Notes under the pieces: model-generated
Database searches by the model: none
What the model saw: the letters and a program-made list of their open reading frames with translations, nothing else
Told to the model about the DNA's origin: nothing
Position numbers and translations under genes: made by a program
Source: Nemertoderma westbladi
Taxonomy: Eukaryota > Xenacoelomorpha > Nemertodermatida > Nemertodermatidae
Length of the DNA: 64,000 bases
Direction of reading: 5' to 3'
Assembly: GCA_032718475.1 (NCBI GenBank)
Contig: JAUCBJ010007242.1
Location: 62,001-126,000, forward strand
Shown: positions 9,762 to 20,767 of the stretch, piece by piece
Layout: the number at the start of each line of letters is the position of its first letter
How positions within the stretch are numbered: the stretch's first letter is position 1

Positions 9762-12040
9762 TTAAAATGTGTGCGCTGCAGGGGCTATCTTCATCACCTT
9801 GTTGTTTTCCATTACACGAGAAATACAAAGATTATTGAAGTGCATGTAACAATATCCGGGCTTAGTGTGGCTCTTCCCATTGACGGTAAAATGTATATTC
9901 GTCCAAACTTTCACTAACTCGTTATGAGTGGAAGTTATAATTACAGGTATTGCATTTCCTTGCATTGGAAGAGAGACGTGGTATAATTTCTGGAACACGA
10001 ACCAACTCGTTGTCGGTTGTTTTGGGAATAGCTACTAAATGTGTTCTACCGCCCCGGTGAATTTGCGTGGACGATTTTTTACCGGCACCAGGCGCAGAAG
10101 ACAATTTATAAATATTCTTATTGGGATGCTGCATACCATAACCCAATCCAAGTTCATCATAGGTGTTAAGAGTACAGCGAGGCTGCAACAACATGCGAAC
10201 AGATTTCATTCCCTTTGAAGCACAAACAATCACACATGTACCTTATTCCATGTTTCATTTGTTTATAAACCAAATAATGAGATTTCGATTCAGACTGAGA
10301 TCGAACGACAATATACTTATTATGTTCTGCGAGCACATAACCTTCGTCATATATTTTCCTTCCATTTTGTGTAACCGACATTGCCAAGCTCGATCCAATA
10401 CCAGATGCCACTTGATTCAATAAATTTCACAGAATCAAAAAGATTCATTGAATTTTCGGATACAACTTCGCCAGTAATAGTGGTCTCCAAAATGTCGTCA
10501 TCTGTATCTATACTCGTTGAGCATTCGCAAGCATCATCCCCAAACATAACTTCCAACACCAAAACTTCATTAAAGATGAATATATCTTGACAATTACCGT
10601 TATTTGTGGGCGTCGGTATTCCCATTGATCCTGGGACTACTGGAGTTGCCATGGAGACCGGGACCACTGGAGTTGCCATGGAGACAGGGAACACTGGAGT
10701 TGTCATGGGGACCAGGACCGCCGATCTTTCCACTTCCATCACAATGTCCTCAGTGTACAGCGTTTCGTTGTCATACTTCTCTGCAGTGAAACTTTTATTA
10801 AGTAGCTCTTGATTTGCAGACTGGATGTGAGACAAGTATAACCATCTTCGATCAGTTTCGGAAAGATGAAAAAAGTCGCTTTCCTTAAGACAAAGATGTT
10901 GAAATTCATTCTTTAACTTATATTTGCTAGTGGCCAATAATCCACGGACTATGTCTTCTTCCTGAATCTGCTTAAGGCAAACAATCGCGTCGTCAACTGG
11001 TAATCGTTTTGAGAAATCTTTAATTACTCGATTTATTGATTTGTTTGACCGATTGTACAGTACACGATGGTCACGAGAAGGTACGAGTTCAATAGAACAG
11101 TTAGTACGAATTATAGGAAAAATATTTTCAATAAGATATTGAATAATGCAACTATCTAGTTGACTCGTCGTATATCTATCCAAAAGCTCCTTTGATTCGT
11201 GTATAATTTTATCCAAAAGGCCAAAGAAGTTATATCTCACTTCAACGCCAATATATTGACTCCATTCATACCACACATCCGTGCTTTACGTGCAGCATTT
11301 TCCAATAAATGCTCCAAGCCACGAATATGTTGGGCAGAAGGAAACGTCCTTTTCATGGCGTTTATGGCAGCTTCTCCATCTGTGCTATAATACTTTACGT
11401 CATCCGCCAGAGAGGTTTCCCCAAAGAGCAGCAGTCAAATGACGATAACAAGGTTCAGCTCGTGATGGAATTAACCCCCCTGGGCCTAAAATAACTGGGT
11501 CTCCTTCAAAGAATGGAATTCTATAGGTTGTAAAACAACCCCAACAGGATTTGGTAATGTTAAATACCATGTCAATGCCAAGAGTCAATTAATTGGGTAA
11601 TGAAGAAAACATAACAGCTTCTTCCAGCTGGCGATCAGTATATAGTATATACATAAAACCATAATCACTGTATGTACATTCTCTGATAAATTTTACCGTC
11701 TTATCAGCCTTCATCAGTATGATATTAGTATGAGAGTCAGTAATCTTCGAGCGAGACTTGCAATTGGATACATGCTTAGCTGTAACATTTGACTCCAATC
11801 GATCTGCATGCATGATAGATGATTTACCTGCAAGGCCTACTGTACCAGAGTTTATAGCTTTAGCTATTGCTTCAGGCTAAAGATGTTTTGTTAAATCAGT
11901 TTTAACAACATTCAGGACTTGGGAAAGTGAAGCTCCATCCAACGTATGTCGTTTTTTGGAGTTTTCTTCAAGATTCGTATCTGAAATTCGGCGCTTACCA
12001 GATATCACACTTGTTTCATAAAAAAGAAGCTACCTCCTTA
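9762..12040 (-). pseudogene. MULE-like transposase remnant with SWIM zinc finger
   Basis: Leftward frames from about 12030 to 9762 join into one broken protein. The order is a Lys/Arg-rich N-terminus, a segment at 11400-11588 with G-P-G-G-L-I-P-S-R-A-E-P-C-Y-R-H-L, then Y-Y-S-T-D-G-E-A-A-I and F-P-S-A-Q-H-I-R-G-L-E-H-L at about 11300-11400. These resemble the catalytic region of Mutator-like transposases (TDGE, then FP-A-H--C/G--H). After the intact 309-residue stretch at 10347-11276, which includes P-V-V-P-x-S-M-A-T repeats, comes a SWIM-type motif C-D-C-x8-C-S-H at about 10180-10240. SWIM fingers are common in MULE-type transposases. Several frameshifts and a TAG show it is inactive. No terminal inverted repeats were found. 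A host-domesticated relative is possible but unlikely given the breaks. Confidence 0.6.
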
Positions 12041-12083
12041 TTAGTGAATGGTAGTCTCCTCTTGGTGATCTGCTGGTGGGCTT

Positions 12084-12450
12084 CTATATTAATGTAGAAG
12101 AAGCCCCACCGGAACTCCTGGTCCTTTGTCGTGCCATGACTCCGACGTCGGCCCACTCCTTGAAAATGCGGAATTTCTCCTCATCGTCCATCCAGTCGCA
12201 CTGGCACTCAAAGTGGCCTCTAAACCTGCACTTCGAACATCTGTTGTGCAACCTCAGATGCACCCATCTTGTGTGTAGACTTGCGGCAGTATAGACATGC
12301 CGTCCCCTTCTGGAAATGGTATAGACAATTATTTTGCTGATGGGTTAATCTCCCACAGTAATCGCAACTGTGCATCATTGTCTCCCGCCCCAAGTCGTCC
12401 TTGGCTCCGTGTGGCCTCCCGGGTCTATGGAGCCGCTGGTAGGTAAACAT
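12084..12450 (-). pseudogene. CCHC zinc-knuckle protein, frameshifted
   Basis: Starts with an ATG at 12448-12450 that overlaps the end of the upstream gag-like frame by 26 bases. It has a canonical zinc knuckle C-D-Y-C-G-R-L-T-H-Q-Q-N-N-C (CX2CX4HX4C), then C-L-Y-C-R-K-S-T-H. The frame then shifts and continues with a third knuckle C-S-K-C-R-F-R-G-H-F-E-C-Q-C and an acidic tail (W-M-D-D-E-E-K-F) to a TAG at 12084-12086. Serial CCHC knuckles are typical of retroelement gag/nucleocapsid proteins that bind nucleic acid. Whether the one frame change is a sequencing error, decay or a programmed event cannot be told. The element family is unidentified. Confidence 0.55.
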
Positions 12451-13459
12451 TGTCTTCCCTACCCATATCGATGTCCTCCTCTACCCTCGGCATCGTTTCT
12501 CCAAACACTACTCGTGGTGCCGTCCCCGGTTGCTCACCCAGCTGGATCGTACTTGCCGCAAAGTCCATTGCCGGCTCCCCGTGCTCCCAGGTCTGCTTAC
12601 CGGGTTTATCCCAGAAGGCTCTCGCCCCGCTGGCCGTCACCACTCTCCCATCCACCCAGTCCGTGTCTGAATGGCCGATTCTTGCTATCGGCGGCATCGC
12701 CCTGAAATCATCCTCCTCCTCTTCCCCTGTCGGGGGCACAATCCCCTCTATCGGCGGCATTGCCCCGAACTCGCCCTCTTCCCCTGCCGGGAGCAGATCT
12801 AAAGCTGGGAGCCCAGTTGATCCACTGTGTCCCTTTCCGCCCATAGCCTTCCACCCTTCTACCTCCCTTGGTCTCTTCCTTCCAATGTCGCCCTCAGAGC
12901 CTGCGGGCATGGGCATTCTTTGCAACCCCGATGTTGACTGCGTTGGTGTCTCTTCCATCCAACCCAGTTCGTCCCCCAGCCGAAACTCGTCTGAGGTCTC
13001 TGATCCCCACCTCAACTCGTTCAAGTCCTGGGCTTCGAACTCATTCTCCTCTCCCCTTATATCCGCCTCTCTGCCCGCTGCCTCCCTTCTCTCTCTCCTG
13101 GCAACCTCCTCTAGTCTCCTCTCCTCGACCCTATCCGCCTCCAGTTTCCTCCATCGCTTGTACGGTGTGTCTACCTCTCTGTCCACTAGGTGTCGGGTAT
13201 CGTAGAATACCGAATAGTCGCCCTTCAGCCCCGGGTGATCTACAAGACCTTCTAGGGCCACCTTAAAGGCTCTCCTGTGATTCAGAGGTGCTCCAGATAG
13301 TAGAAACGCCGTCGGCTCCCTCCCGATAGTCACCGTAATGAATAGGTTTAATAAACCTATCATTATCCAATCCTCCTGTAGGATATATCTCTTCTGATAT
13401 ATATTTATAGCTCCCTTCCGGAAGTGATATAGTTCCTCCTTTCCTGTTCTCGCTCCCAC
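12425..13459 (-). CDS. Gag-like protein of an unidentified GC-rich element
   Basis: An uninterrupted 344-codon frame. Residues about 1-100 contain a basic/hydrophobic start and the segment L-N-H-R-R-A-F-K-V-A-L-E-G-L-V-D-H-P. Residues about 110-150 are a charged, probably helical Arg/Glu stretch (R-R-L-E-E-V-A-R-R-E-R-R-E-A). The rest is acidic and low-complexity, with a repeated (R/G)-A-M-P-P-I module near residues 235-260. Immediately downstream, overlapping by 26 bases, lies the CCHC knuckle protein. This gag-then-knuckle order suggests a retroelement or DNA-virus-like element, but no polymerase or integrase is next to it. Base composition is visibly GC-rich against AT-rich surroundings, which suggests foreign origin. 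A second overlapping frame at 13263-13475 may hold an alternative start. Function inferred only from context. Confidence 0.45.
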   Translation of the reverse strand: MGARTGKEELYHFRKGAINIYQKRYILQEDWIMIGLLNLFITVTIGREPTAFLLSGAPLNHRRAFKVALEGLVDHPGLKGDYSVFYDTRHLVDREVDTPYKRWRKLEADRVEERRLEEVARRERREAAGREADIRGEENEFEAQDLNELRWGSETSDEFRLGDELGWMEETPTQSTSGLQRMPMPAGSEGDIGRKRPREVEGWKAMGGKGHSGSTGLPALDLLPAGEEGEFGAMPPIEGIVPPTGEEEEDDFRAMPPIARIGHSDTDWVDGRVVTASGARAFWDKPGKQTWEHGEPAMDFAASTIQLGEQPGTAPRVVFGETMPRVEEDIDMGREDNVYLPAAP

Positions 13460-13465
13460 TTGAGC

Positions 13466-13620
13466 GAGTTCGCATTCAACTTGGAAAATTTCTAAACTTT
13501 TGCCAGACTACGTATGTACCAAGTTTGGATATATTTTATCGAGATTTGGCTGAGTTATTAACGTTTAAAATTGGACACAACAGATCAACAGAACAAGTTC
13601 GTAGGGCCTTCGCGCAGCAC
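13466..13620 (+). repeat. Dispersed repeat family A, copy
   Basis: Carries the shared words AAATTTCTAAACTTTTG, GTACCAAGTTTGG, GCTGAGTTATTAACGTTTAA and ACAGATCAACAGAAC. Related copies lie near 15115, 15436, 17455, 18255 and 27195, and a tail fragment lies near 62061. Noncoding. Confidence 0.7.
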
Positions 13621-13826
13621 GAGGCCCAGTTATGAGATACCAATTAAAATTGAGAGACTGTATCACAAAATCAGTATTTGAGAAATTTACCCACACCACC
13701 AATCGATTAAAGAAAGGGGGACAGTACGTGTTCAGCCCTTTTAATCTGCACCCCCCCCCCCCCACCAATACATATAACGGCGACATCTACCACCCACGGA
13801 AGGGTAGCATGAACTTATTTCCAATC

Positions 13827-14280
13827 GCACGTTCAATTTGCAAAGCCAGGTGGTTTATAGGATTATAATAAACGCAGTACTCGTTTTCATTATAAGCCTC
13901 GTTGCGTTCGTCCTGTTTTGTTTTTAAATATATTTCTTAAACGCAGGCTATGACGATCTTTATAATAATAATAACTAGGGATGCGATCAATATGTGAATC
14001 CAGGTGGTTTATAGAATAATATAGTCAACGCAGTACTCGTCTTCATTATAAGCATCGTTGTGCTCGTCCTGTTTTGTATTTAAATATATTTTCTAAACGC
14101 AGACTGACGGACGATCTTTATAAATACCGATGCGTTCAATAGGCGCAGCCAGGTATGGTTTATAGGAATATAGTCTACGCAGTACTCGTCTTCATTATAT
14201 GCCTCGTTGCGCTCGTCGCTCGTCCTGTTTTGTCATAAAATATTTTTCCTAAACGCAGACTGACGACCTTTATACAGTTA
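13827..14280 (+). repeat. Three tandem ~150-bp repeats
   Basis: Units start near 13827, 13987 and 14133. Each contains CCAGGTGGTTTATAG or a variant, ACGCAGTACTCGT(T/C)TTCATTATA, GCTCGTCCTGTTTTGT, and AAACGCAGACTGACG with GATCTTTATA. Noncoding tandem duplication with moderate divergence. Confidence 0.8.
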
Positions 14281-14849
14281 TAACTATGCGAAGTTTCGAA
14301 ACTGTGCGAGTAACTGCTGATACATATATGTGGAGATGTGTGATACAACGCCAACGCGTCGTATGCCGATGTAGTAATAATGGTATTGAAATAATATTAA
14401 ATCAATGTACACTCTTAAAGCTGCAGCGAAAAATTGTAGCTAATTTCCTTGGTTACATATAAAATAATAATATTATTTTTAAGAACATTAATTTTACTAC
14501 ATTGCAAAAATTCAATTAAAAAATAACCAGACAAAAATATATTGCGGAATAAACTACTTCAGATATAAGCCTACAACAGCCATAAACAAACAGTATTTAT
14601 GTCATTATATCTTCTGTCACCTGAGATAGTAAGTAATACAACATTTATAGTATAGAGTCAATAGGAATTGAAATACAGGCAGTGTTATGGTTGGAGTTAT
14701 GTCTGGGTTGCTATAGCAATACTATTGGCTGCCTATTACAGTACAATTCCCCCCTGGTAAGGCTACACCAGCCAGCATCTCCCAACCAGCTAGCAGCTCT
14801 ACACCCCCGCAGAGACTATGTTGACCAATAATGGGGAGGATTAAACTTG
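14281..14849. other. Intergenic sequence
   Basis: No gene or clear repeat recognised; AT-rich, with a short GC-rich stretch at about 14750-14820. Confidence 0.4.
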
Positions 14850-15425
14850 TACTCAATATTTGTGCCGCTTTAATTACGTTTAGATCAATTAAAGACACAT
14901 TTATTAAAGCAAATCACTTGAACTAATTAAAAACTATAATATAATGGGGTATACTTTTTGAACATCTGTATAATTTTTAAGTATAATTATTTAAATCTTA
15001 TACTAGAAAATAATTAATAGCCTTTAAGGAGGCAGGTTGAAATTGATGTTTTTACCCTAAACAACTTAACTAACTAATTAACTGATATTATCTTAGCTTC
15101 TCGAAGGCCACGCGAAAATTCAACTTGGAAAATTTCTAAACTTTGGCCAGACTATATGTGTACCAAGTTTGGTTAAATTTCATTAACATTTGGTACTCAA
15201 TAATTGTGCCGCTTTAATTACGTTTAGAACAATTAAAGACACATTTATTAAAGCAAATCACTTGAACTAATTAAAAACTATAATAGAATGGGGTATGTGG
15301 ATTACATCTGTATAGTTTTTAAGTATAATTATTTAAATCTTATACTGTAAATGTAAAATAATTAATTTCCTTTAAAAGGCAGGTTGAAAATGGTGTTTTT
15401 ACCGTAATCAACTTAATTAACTAAT
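14850..15425 (+). repeat. Tandem duplication, ~336-bp period
   Basis: The segment from about 14850 (TTGTGCCGCTTTAATTACGT, AAGCAAATCACTTGAACTAA, GGAGGCAGGTTGAAA) recurs from about 15188 with a few substitutions and short indels. A family-A repeat fragment (15115-15180) sits between the copies. Confidence 0.8.
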
Positions 15426-15435
15426 TACATTTTTT

Positions 15436-15745
15436 TTTTGCCTTAATTTTGTTGTTTTTGCCAAACAACATGTGCACAAGTTTGGATAGATTTCATCAAA
15501 GATTGGCCGAGTTATTAACGTTTAAAATTGAACACTGCAAATAAAGCGACAGATAAACAGAACGACAGATCAACAGAACGACAGATCAACAGAACGACAG
15601 ATCAACAGAACGACAGGTTGATTAATGGTACCACTACGCTAAGGCTCACTCACTTCGTGGTTCGCCCCACAACAGATCAACAGACACACCGATTGAGTTA
15701 GTGGTACCTGTATGCTAAGCTCGCTTACTTTCGTCGCTCGCCCCA
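15436..15745 (+). repeat. Dispersed repeat family A, long copy with ACAGAACG microsatellite
   Basis: Has the family-A core (CAAGTTTGGATAGATTTCAT, GTTATTAACGTTTAAAATTG), then four to five reiterations of ACAGATCAACAGAACG. Two versions of a palindromic tail follow, GCTAAGGCTCACTCACTTCG and GCTAAGCTCGCTTACTTTCG, each leading to CGCCCCACAAC. Confidence 0.75.
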
Positions 15746-16511
15746 CAACGCAAATAAATGTTTCACTAATTAGTAGGCCTACACCCGTATTTAACACGAG
15801 TAGGTTAGTGTAGTACGAGAGGCATGTTTTTAACGGAATTCAACGATTTTAATATCTAATTTTTGCCTCAACGTGATTACTGAAGTAATAATAATAATAA
15901 GAGTTGTATTAATATTTAGTAAGCCTATCATCATTGTGTATGCTGTTTCTAATAACTGACACAAGATGGCGCGTACTGTAAGTTATATTACCTTCCAGAG
16001 TCCATTTCCCGGTTAGCACACAATTCAAACATATCGATAAGAATTGGATCTGACACGTCATGCAGCGAACAACTAACCAGAGAGAAATCAGCATATTATT
16101 TGTCATATTAAAATCCACATTACAATCACTCATTTTAGATGTTGTATTATATACTGTACGATTAGTAGGCCTTCATACTATTATATAATCTTTATTTCGC
16201 AAAAAAGAAAATTCATGTTAAAATTTACAGAGTAGGCCAAATTATTACGTTAATATAGTAGTTACAATTAATTATTAAAATTCGGCAGTTTTGACTAACA
16301 CGGCAGTTCAATGATATAATATACAGTATATAAATACAGTACTGTAATAATTAATACTGTGATTAGCATTGAAATATGAAATATTAGGATACTTTTTATT
16401 TCCCGTTGCTCCACTACTGAGTGAGGGATTTTGTATTGGGAACACTGTACTTTAGTAGGTAGGCATACTGCAGAGTTTTAGGTCATACCAAACAGTTCGA
16501 ATATTGTTTCA
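15746..16511. other. Sequence upstream of the 3CxxC gene
   Basis: No gene recognised. AT-rich, with TAGTAGGCCT words and an (ATA) run at about 15885-15900. It should contain the promoter of the gene starting at 16512, but no defined element is visible. Confidence 0.4.
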
Positions 16512-17093
16512 ATGGCTTCGAATAGCCGAAATATTTCTGTTTGGAAAACCTCATTCCAACGTTACGTCTGCATAGTTTCGGATCGTCAAGCGAGAATGGA
16601 AAGATTTCCGCGGAGTAACTGGAGCAAATTTACCTGTCGGAAGATGTGCGGGGCGTTTAAATGCCCCGGATGTCGGAGAAAATGGGATTCCGGGAAGTGC
16701 ATCGCGGAAATACAATATAGATACAACCCGGAGGATAAAAGGGGGGAAATACGGATAGAACGAGAATTTGGACAAAAGTGCCAACGGTGTCCGGATAATT
16801 ATATTCCTCCTCAACTTTATCAAATGTCTACAGATTCTGCGATGGAAGAGGTCTTTATTAAGATTAAAACTCGTTTCTATGACAGGGATTATTCTCCCAG
16901 TGCCGTTGTTGATGCCGACATTGGAAGTCACTTCCAGCGGGGTGCGGTAGGTCACGATAGCGCCAACTGTGAAGGGTGTGAGCTTGGGGTCTGTGAGAGA
17001 GGCTTCGCACAGGGTCACACAGTAAGACATGCTGCTAAGTTTAAAAGTGGCAAAACTCAGTTGAAAATAGTTAATTGGGTGTTTATTGGGTAA
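16512..17093 (+). CDS. 3CxxC-type zinc-binding protein, receptor-transporting-protein-like
   Basis: A single-exon frame of 193 codons. It shows three C-x-x-C pairs spaced as in the zf-3CxxC domain of receptor-transporting proteins: C51-P-G-C54, C90-Q-R-C93 and C153-E-G-C156. Family neighbours are also visible: G-x-F-K-C-P-G-C-R-R-K-W near residue 47, F-G-Q-K-C-Q-R-C near 86, R-F-Y near 121, and H-D-S-A-N-C-E-G-C near 148. Vertebrate relatives assist trafficking of chemosensory receptors, and one (RTP4) is an interferon-induced RNA-binding antiviral factor. Unlike the RTPs this protein lacks an obvious C-terminal membrane segment, so it is probably soluble. The start is the first ATG of the frame, upstream of the conserved domain. 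A role in RNA binding or protein folding is inference. Confidence 0.75.
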   Translation: MASNSRNISVWKTSFQRYVCIVSDRQARMERFPRSNWSKFTCRKMCGAFKCPGCRRKWDSGKCIAEIQYRYNPEDKRGEIRIEREFGQKCQRCPDNYIPPQLYQMSTDSAMEEVFIKIKTRFYDRDYSPSAVVDADIGSHFQRGAVGHDSANCEGCELGVCERGFAQGHTVRHAAKFKSGKTQLKIVNWVFIG

Positions 17094-17454
17094 TAATTTG
17101 TAGAACAAATTTTATCAATATACATACAGTAGGCCTACAATATATTAATAATTTTGGTTTGGATTTGAGATATAAAACTGAAGTTGACATATTTGTAGGC
17201 CTACACGGAATGATGAATTTATTGTTTGTGTTTGTCCGTAGAAAACGTAATGTTTTTATATTTTGCAATTAATGTTAGTGTATATTCAATCATTGTTTCA
17301 TTATTAAATCAACATCTGATAGTCGCTAATCTGATTGATGATATTATTAATAATGATAACGTTTTTCTTAAAGTGGAAATTCAGCCCAATCTACATTATT
17401 CCCTATAAGAAATTGACTGTCATAGTGTCATAAGAAACATTTACAATGTAATGT
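17094..17454. other. Downstream flank of the 3CxxC gene
   Basis: AT-rich sequence with TAGGCCTAC words at about 17131 and 17196. No gene seen. Confidence 0.4.
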
Positions 17455-17690
17455 ACACGATCGTGTGGCCTTCGCGCAGCACGATACTCCAAGTACCGAG
17501 TTTGGTTTAATTTCATGTGTGATTGACCGACTTACTTCGGTTTTTATTAATGCCGACTACCGGTACCGACTGACACTGTTTCCACTTTTGACCAAACTTC
17601 AGATTCTTTCTAAAGTTTTGACTGACTGCATACGTACCTACCAAGGTTGGTTTAATTTCAGTAATTATTGTTTGCGTTCAAGAACAGCCC
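17455..17690 (+). repeat. Dispersed repeat family A, diverged copies
   Basis: GTGGCCTTCGCGCAGCACGA matches the end of the copy at 13466-13620 (GGGCCTTCGCGCAGCACGA). CCGAGTTTGGTTTAATTTCA and, later, CCAAGGTTGGTTTAATTTCA mark two overlapping core fragments. Confidence 0.6.
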
Positions 17691-19273
17691 TCGCAGCCAA
17701 AAAAATCGATGAAAAAAAGGAATTTATATTTTCAAAAAAAAGGAAGAAAAGGAACAAAAGGATAGGATGCAGTTCAAAAAAAGGACAAAAAGGATCGGAT
17801 ACGGTTCAAAAAAATGAAAAACTGAATTGATATTATCTTTAAAAAAAGGATAGTAAACATTATATTTCATTAACCTTTGTCTATTAAGAAACGTCACTGT
17901 ATGTTTCTAATTTTCAACCTTTTTGCCTAGTTATCAGAGATGGTTGAGTTCGGCCGATTGATGGTTATTGATAGAGGTTATCAAACTCTTGTAAATATAA
18001 CTTTAGTTTGAAAGTGATATAAAAACCTTTGGTACGGATTTCCGGTCGTGGCTACATTTATATAAATAACAAAAATTATTTAAGACGCAATCAAAATTCA
18101 ACCATCTCCAGGGGGAAACGGATGCAAATAACAGCTGATTACGAGCAAAAATGAAACTGTAACACTTGTTATAGGCTTTACTTTATTGTTTTGGTTAGAA
18201 TTGACTGCCACTGCAACCTGTTCCTTTCCCTAAATTGAAAATCAACATTGTTCAGTTCGTTATTAGTTATGTTCAATTAGTTTGGTTCAATTCCGAGCCA
18301 GCGATGCCGAGAAATTCGCGTTCAAACATTTACCAAACAGACAGACGGACAGACAGACGGACGAAAAGACATGCACCATTTGTTTTATATGTACCGTATA
18401 CCACCGACTACGTGTCTCGCCCCAGCCCCACAGAGTATGTAGGTCTGCTAACTAAACTGTAGGCCTAGCCTACTGCTACTTAACATTAGGTCTTCAAAAA
18501 AAACTAATTGGAACTGGCGGTTGTTGTGACGATTGTTCACAAGTTGCTGAAGAATTGTATAAAATGTTAATGCGTGCGTGTAGGGCGGCTTACACATTTA
18601 TAACTTTTGTGCAAATAGATAAAAATTGAAAAATTTATGTAATGTGTGCGTGTGGCCTAATAAATTATTATCTCGTATTTTATTTTTTGCAAGTTTTAAC
18701 GCCTGAACGGGGGTTAATACTACAAATCCATTGAAATAATGAAAGAAAACGGTGGAACAAGCATACCACACCACATATACTGTACATAATTATACATTAA
18801 TTGTTACAAATTGCCACAATAGCAGTTATTTACATACTGTGCAAAAACAGGGTGGAGTAGTTTATTAATTAATAATATAAATTAATGACCGACCCGGTAA
18901 AGCAATTTAACCCTAAAGTGCGAGTGACTTTTTTCACAAAATTTGTAATAATTAATGGATAGTTCTGATAGAGGACTATTATCGAAAGCAACCGAAAGTT
19001 ATCGAAAATGTTAAAGTAGGGGTGAAATCTATCCATTTAGATAGGGGGCACATTTCGCACTTTCATGATTCGTAAACAAGTAGTCATAAACAAAAAAGAT
19101 ACGAGCTATAATTCAGATAATTGCCGTACAATTTGAAATATTCTTTCGCGAAATATAAATTCACTGTCACAGTAAGGGCTATACTACTTATAGTGCGAGT
19201 GCTAAGCTTGCTCATTAGCCCTGACTTACATTCCGTTACCTGGTTACCAACAGTCATTATAGCAGTAGGCTAC
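17691..19273. other. Intergenic region with another family-A copy
   Basis: No gene seen. 17690-17830 is A-rich, with repeated AAAAAAGGA. 18195-18240 carries one CTGTTCCTTTCCC unit of the family tandemly repeated at 55.7 kb. 18255-18440 is a diverged family-A repeat with (ACAG/ACGG)n. Confidence 0.45.
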
Positions 19274-19606
19274 TGATATGTTTGTGGAATTTATCCACAG
19301 GTACAAAATAATAAAATACAGTATGTATAAACAATTAATACATTTAATTTAATCCGAAGTTACAATAATAGAGATAACAAACATTTTACTTAAATCCATT
19401 TTAACCACCACCAGTAAACTCATCAAGATATTATATTCAGCTGAATGATTTATCCCAACATAGGAAGTGGGCTATGTCGGGTAATCGTAATGTACAAGCA
19501 ATATATTATATGTGGCGAATATTGTTACTAATAAATGCTTAGAGTTTATTCACTAATGAATGCACAATAATAATGATCTACTCTAAATAAGGCAATTAAC
19601 CCATCA
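19274..19606 (-). repeat. 3' LTR of the Ty3/gypsy element
   Basis: 333 bp, begins TG and ends CA. Differs from the other LTR at the T of CTCTAAATAA (A in the other). The purine-rich tract lies immediately inside it. Confidence 0.95.
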
Positions 19607-19617
19607 CCTCCCCCAAG
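19607..19617 (-). promoter_or_regulatory. Polypurine tract
   Basis: On the minus strand it reads CTTGGGGGAGG directly before the 3' LTR, the position of the plus-strand primer. Confidence 0.85.
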
Positions 19618-19660
19618 ATCGTAAATAATTTTAAAATTTTGGAGATCTGAAGACTTATTT

Positions 19661-20765
19661 CTATTTCATACCATAATAGTTTGGCGGCTTCTTATTGCGA
19701 CTTCCACGCCGTAAACTTGGTACAGGGGGGTCTATGTGTACGGGTTCACTGAATCTGACAGTCTTGTGAACTTTAGGAGTAGAATATGGAATGAAATAAT
19801 ACATTTTTATATGCCGTCTATTACGTTTTAGAACTCTGCCGTTTGCCATCTTTATGTTATAATTTCTGCCATCAACATGAACTATGTCTCCTTTCGAATC
19901 CCACTTCTTTGTCCCTCTGTTTTGTACCCACACAGTATCGCCTTTTGTAAGAGATTGTAGTTGTCGCCCTTATTCGGCGCTGTTGAGTAAAGCTTTCTTG
20001 TCACGGATATTTGCTAATTTCTTCCATCGGTTGTCGAATTCATCACGCAAGGTTGGTACACAGGATCGCAAACTTTGTCCATAAATTACCTGTGCAGGTG
20101 ATAATCCACAGTCGCGAGGTGTATTGCGATATTCAAGCATCCCTTTATGGAAGTCGGGATGGGTAATGTCTCCACTCTGTGTAGTTGCAACTAAGTGCTT
20201 TATACTACGTACAGCAGCTTCAGCCAACCCATTGCTGGATGGAAAGTGCGGTGCAGACATACAATGTTTGATATTCCAAATTTTCATGAAGTCTTTAAAT
20301 TTCTTCGATCCAAACTGAGGTCCCTGATCCGAACGAAATTTAACGGGAACACCTGTATCCGAAAAGAAATGTGATAAACACCTGATGACGTCATCAGAAT
20401 TTGGTTCGTGTTTCCACATTGCAACAATTGGCCATCCTGAAAGACGGTCAATATATACCATATAGGCTTGGTTGCTATAATAAAATATGTCCGCAGAAGT
20501 TTCTTCAAAAGGATATGTCGCCATTGCATCTGTTTGTAATGGTTCGGCGGGAAGCGATGCACGCCGTTGTTGGCACTCTGAGCACGAACGAACCAAGTTT
20601 GTAATGTCAGAATTAATTGCTGGCCAAAATACAGCTTGGCGAGCTCTACGTTTCGTCCTTTCCTCACCTTGGTGACTGTCATGCAGTCGTCCTAATACAT
20701 CCCTACGACATAATACTGGCACTACTATTCTAGTACCAAGTATAACTAACCCATGCTGGACTGAC
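19661..20765 (-). pseudogene. Integrase part of pol, interrupted by stops
   Basis: In the same frame as RT-RH. The zinc-binding HHCC region (L-H-D-S-H-Q-G ... C-S-E-C) is followed by the catalytic D-D-E core: S-A-D-I-F-Y-Y, F-R-S-D-Q-G-P-Q-F, and S-S-N-G-L-A-E-A-A-V. The C-terminus contains a chromatin/DNA-binding-type tail (G-D-T-V-W-V-Q ... W-D-S-K-G). An upstream in-frame TAA separates it from RNase H, and another at 19970-19972 splits off the tail. The catalytic residues look intact, but the polyprotein cannot be made in one piece. Confidence 0.85.
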
Positions 20766-20767
20766 AG

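Noticed and set aside
12450-13266. Ser/Pro-rich + strand frames
   Set aside because: Antisense shadows of the gag-like frame; low-complexity composition and no motif.
16551-17108. 185-codon minus-strand frame
   Set aside because: Antisense of the 3CxxC gene, which has clear family motifs.
18908-19070. TTAACCCTAAAGTGCGAG resembling a piggyBac-type end
   Set aside because: No matching inverted end followed by TTAA was found nearby.
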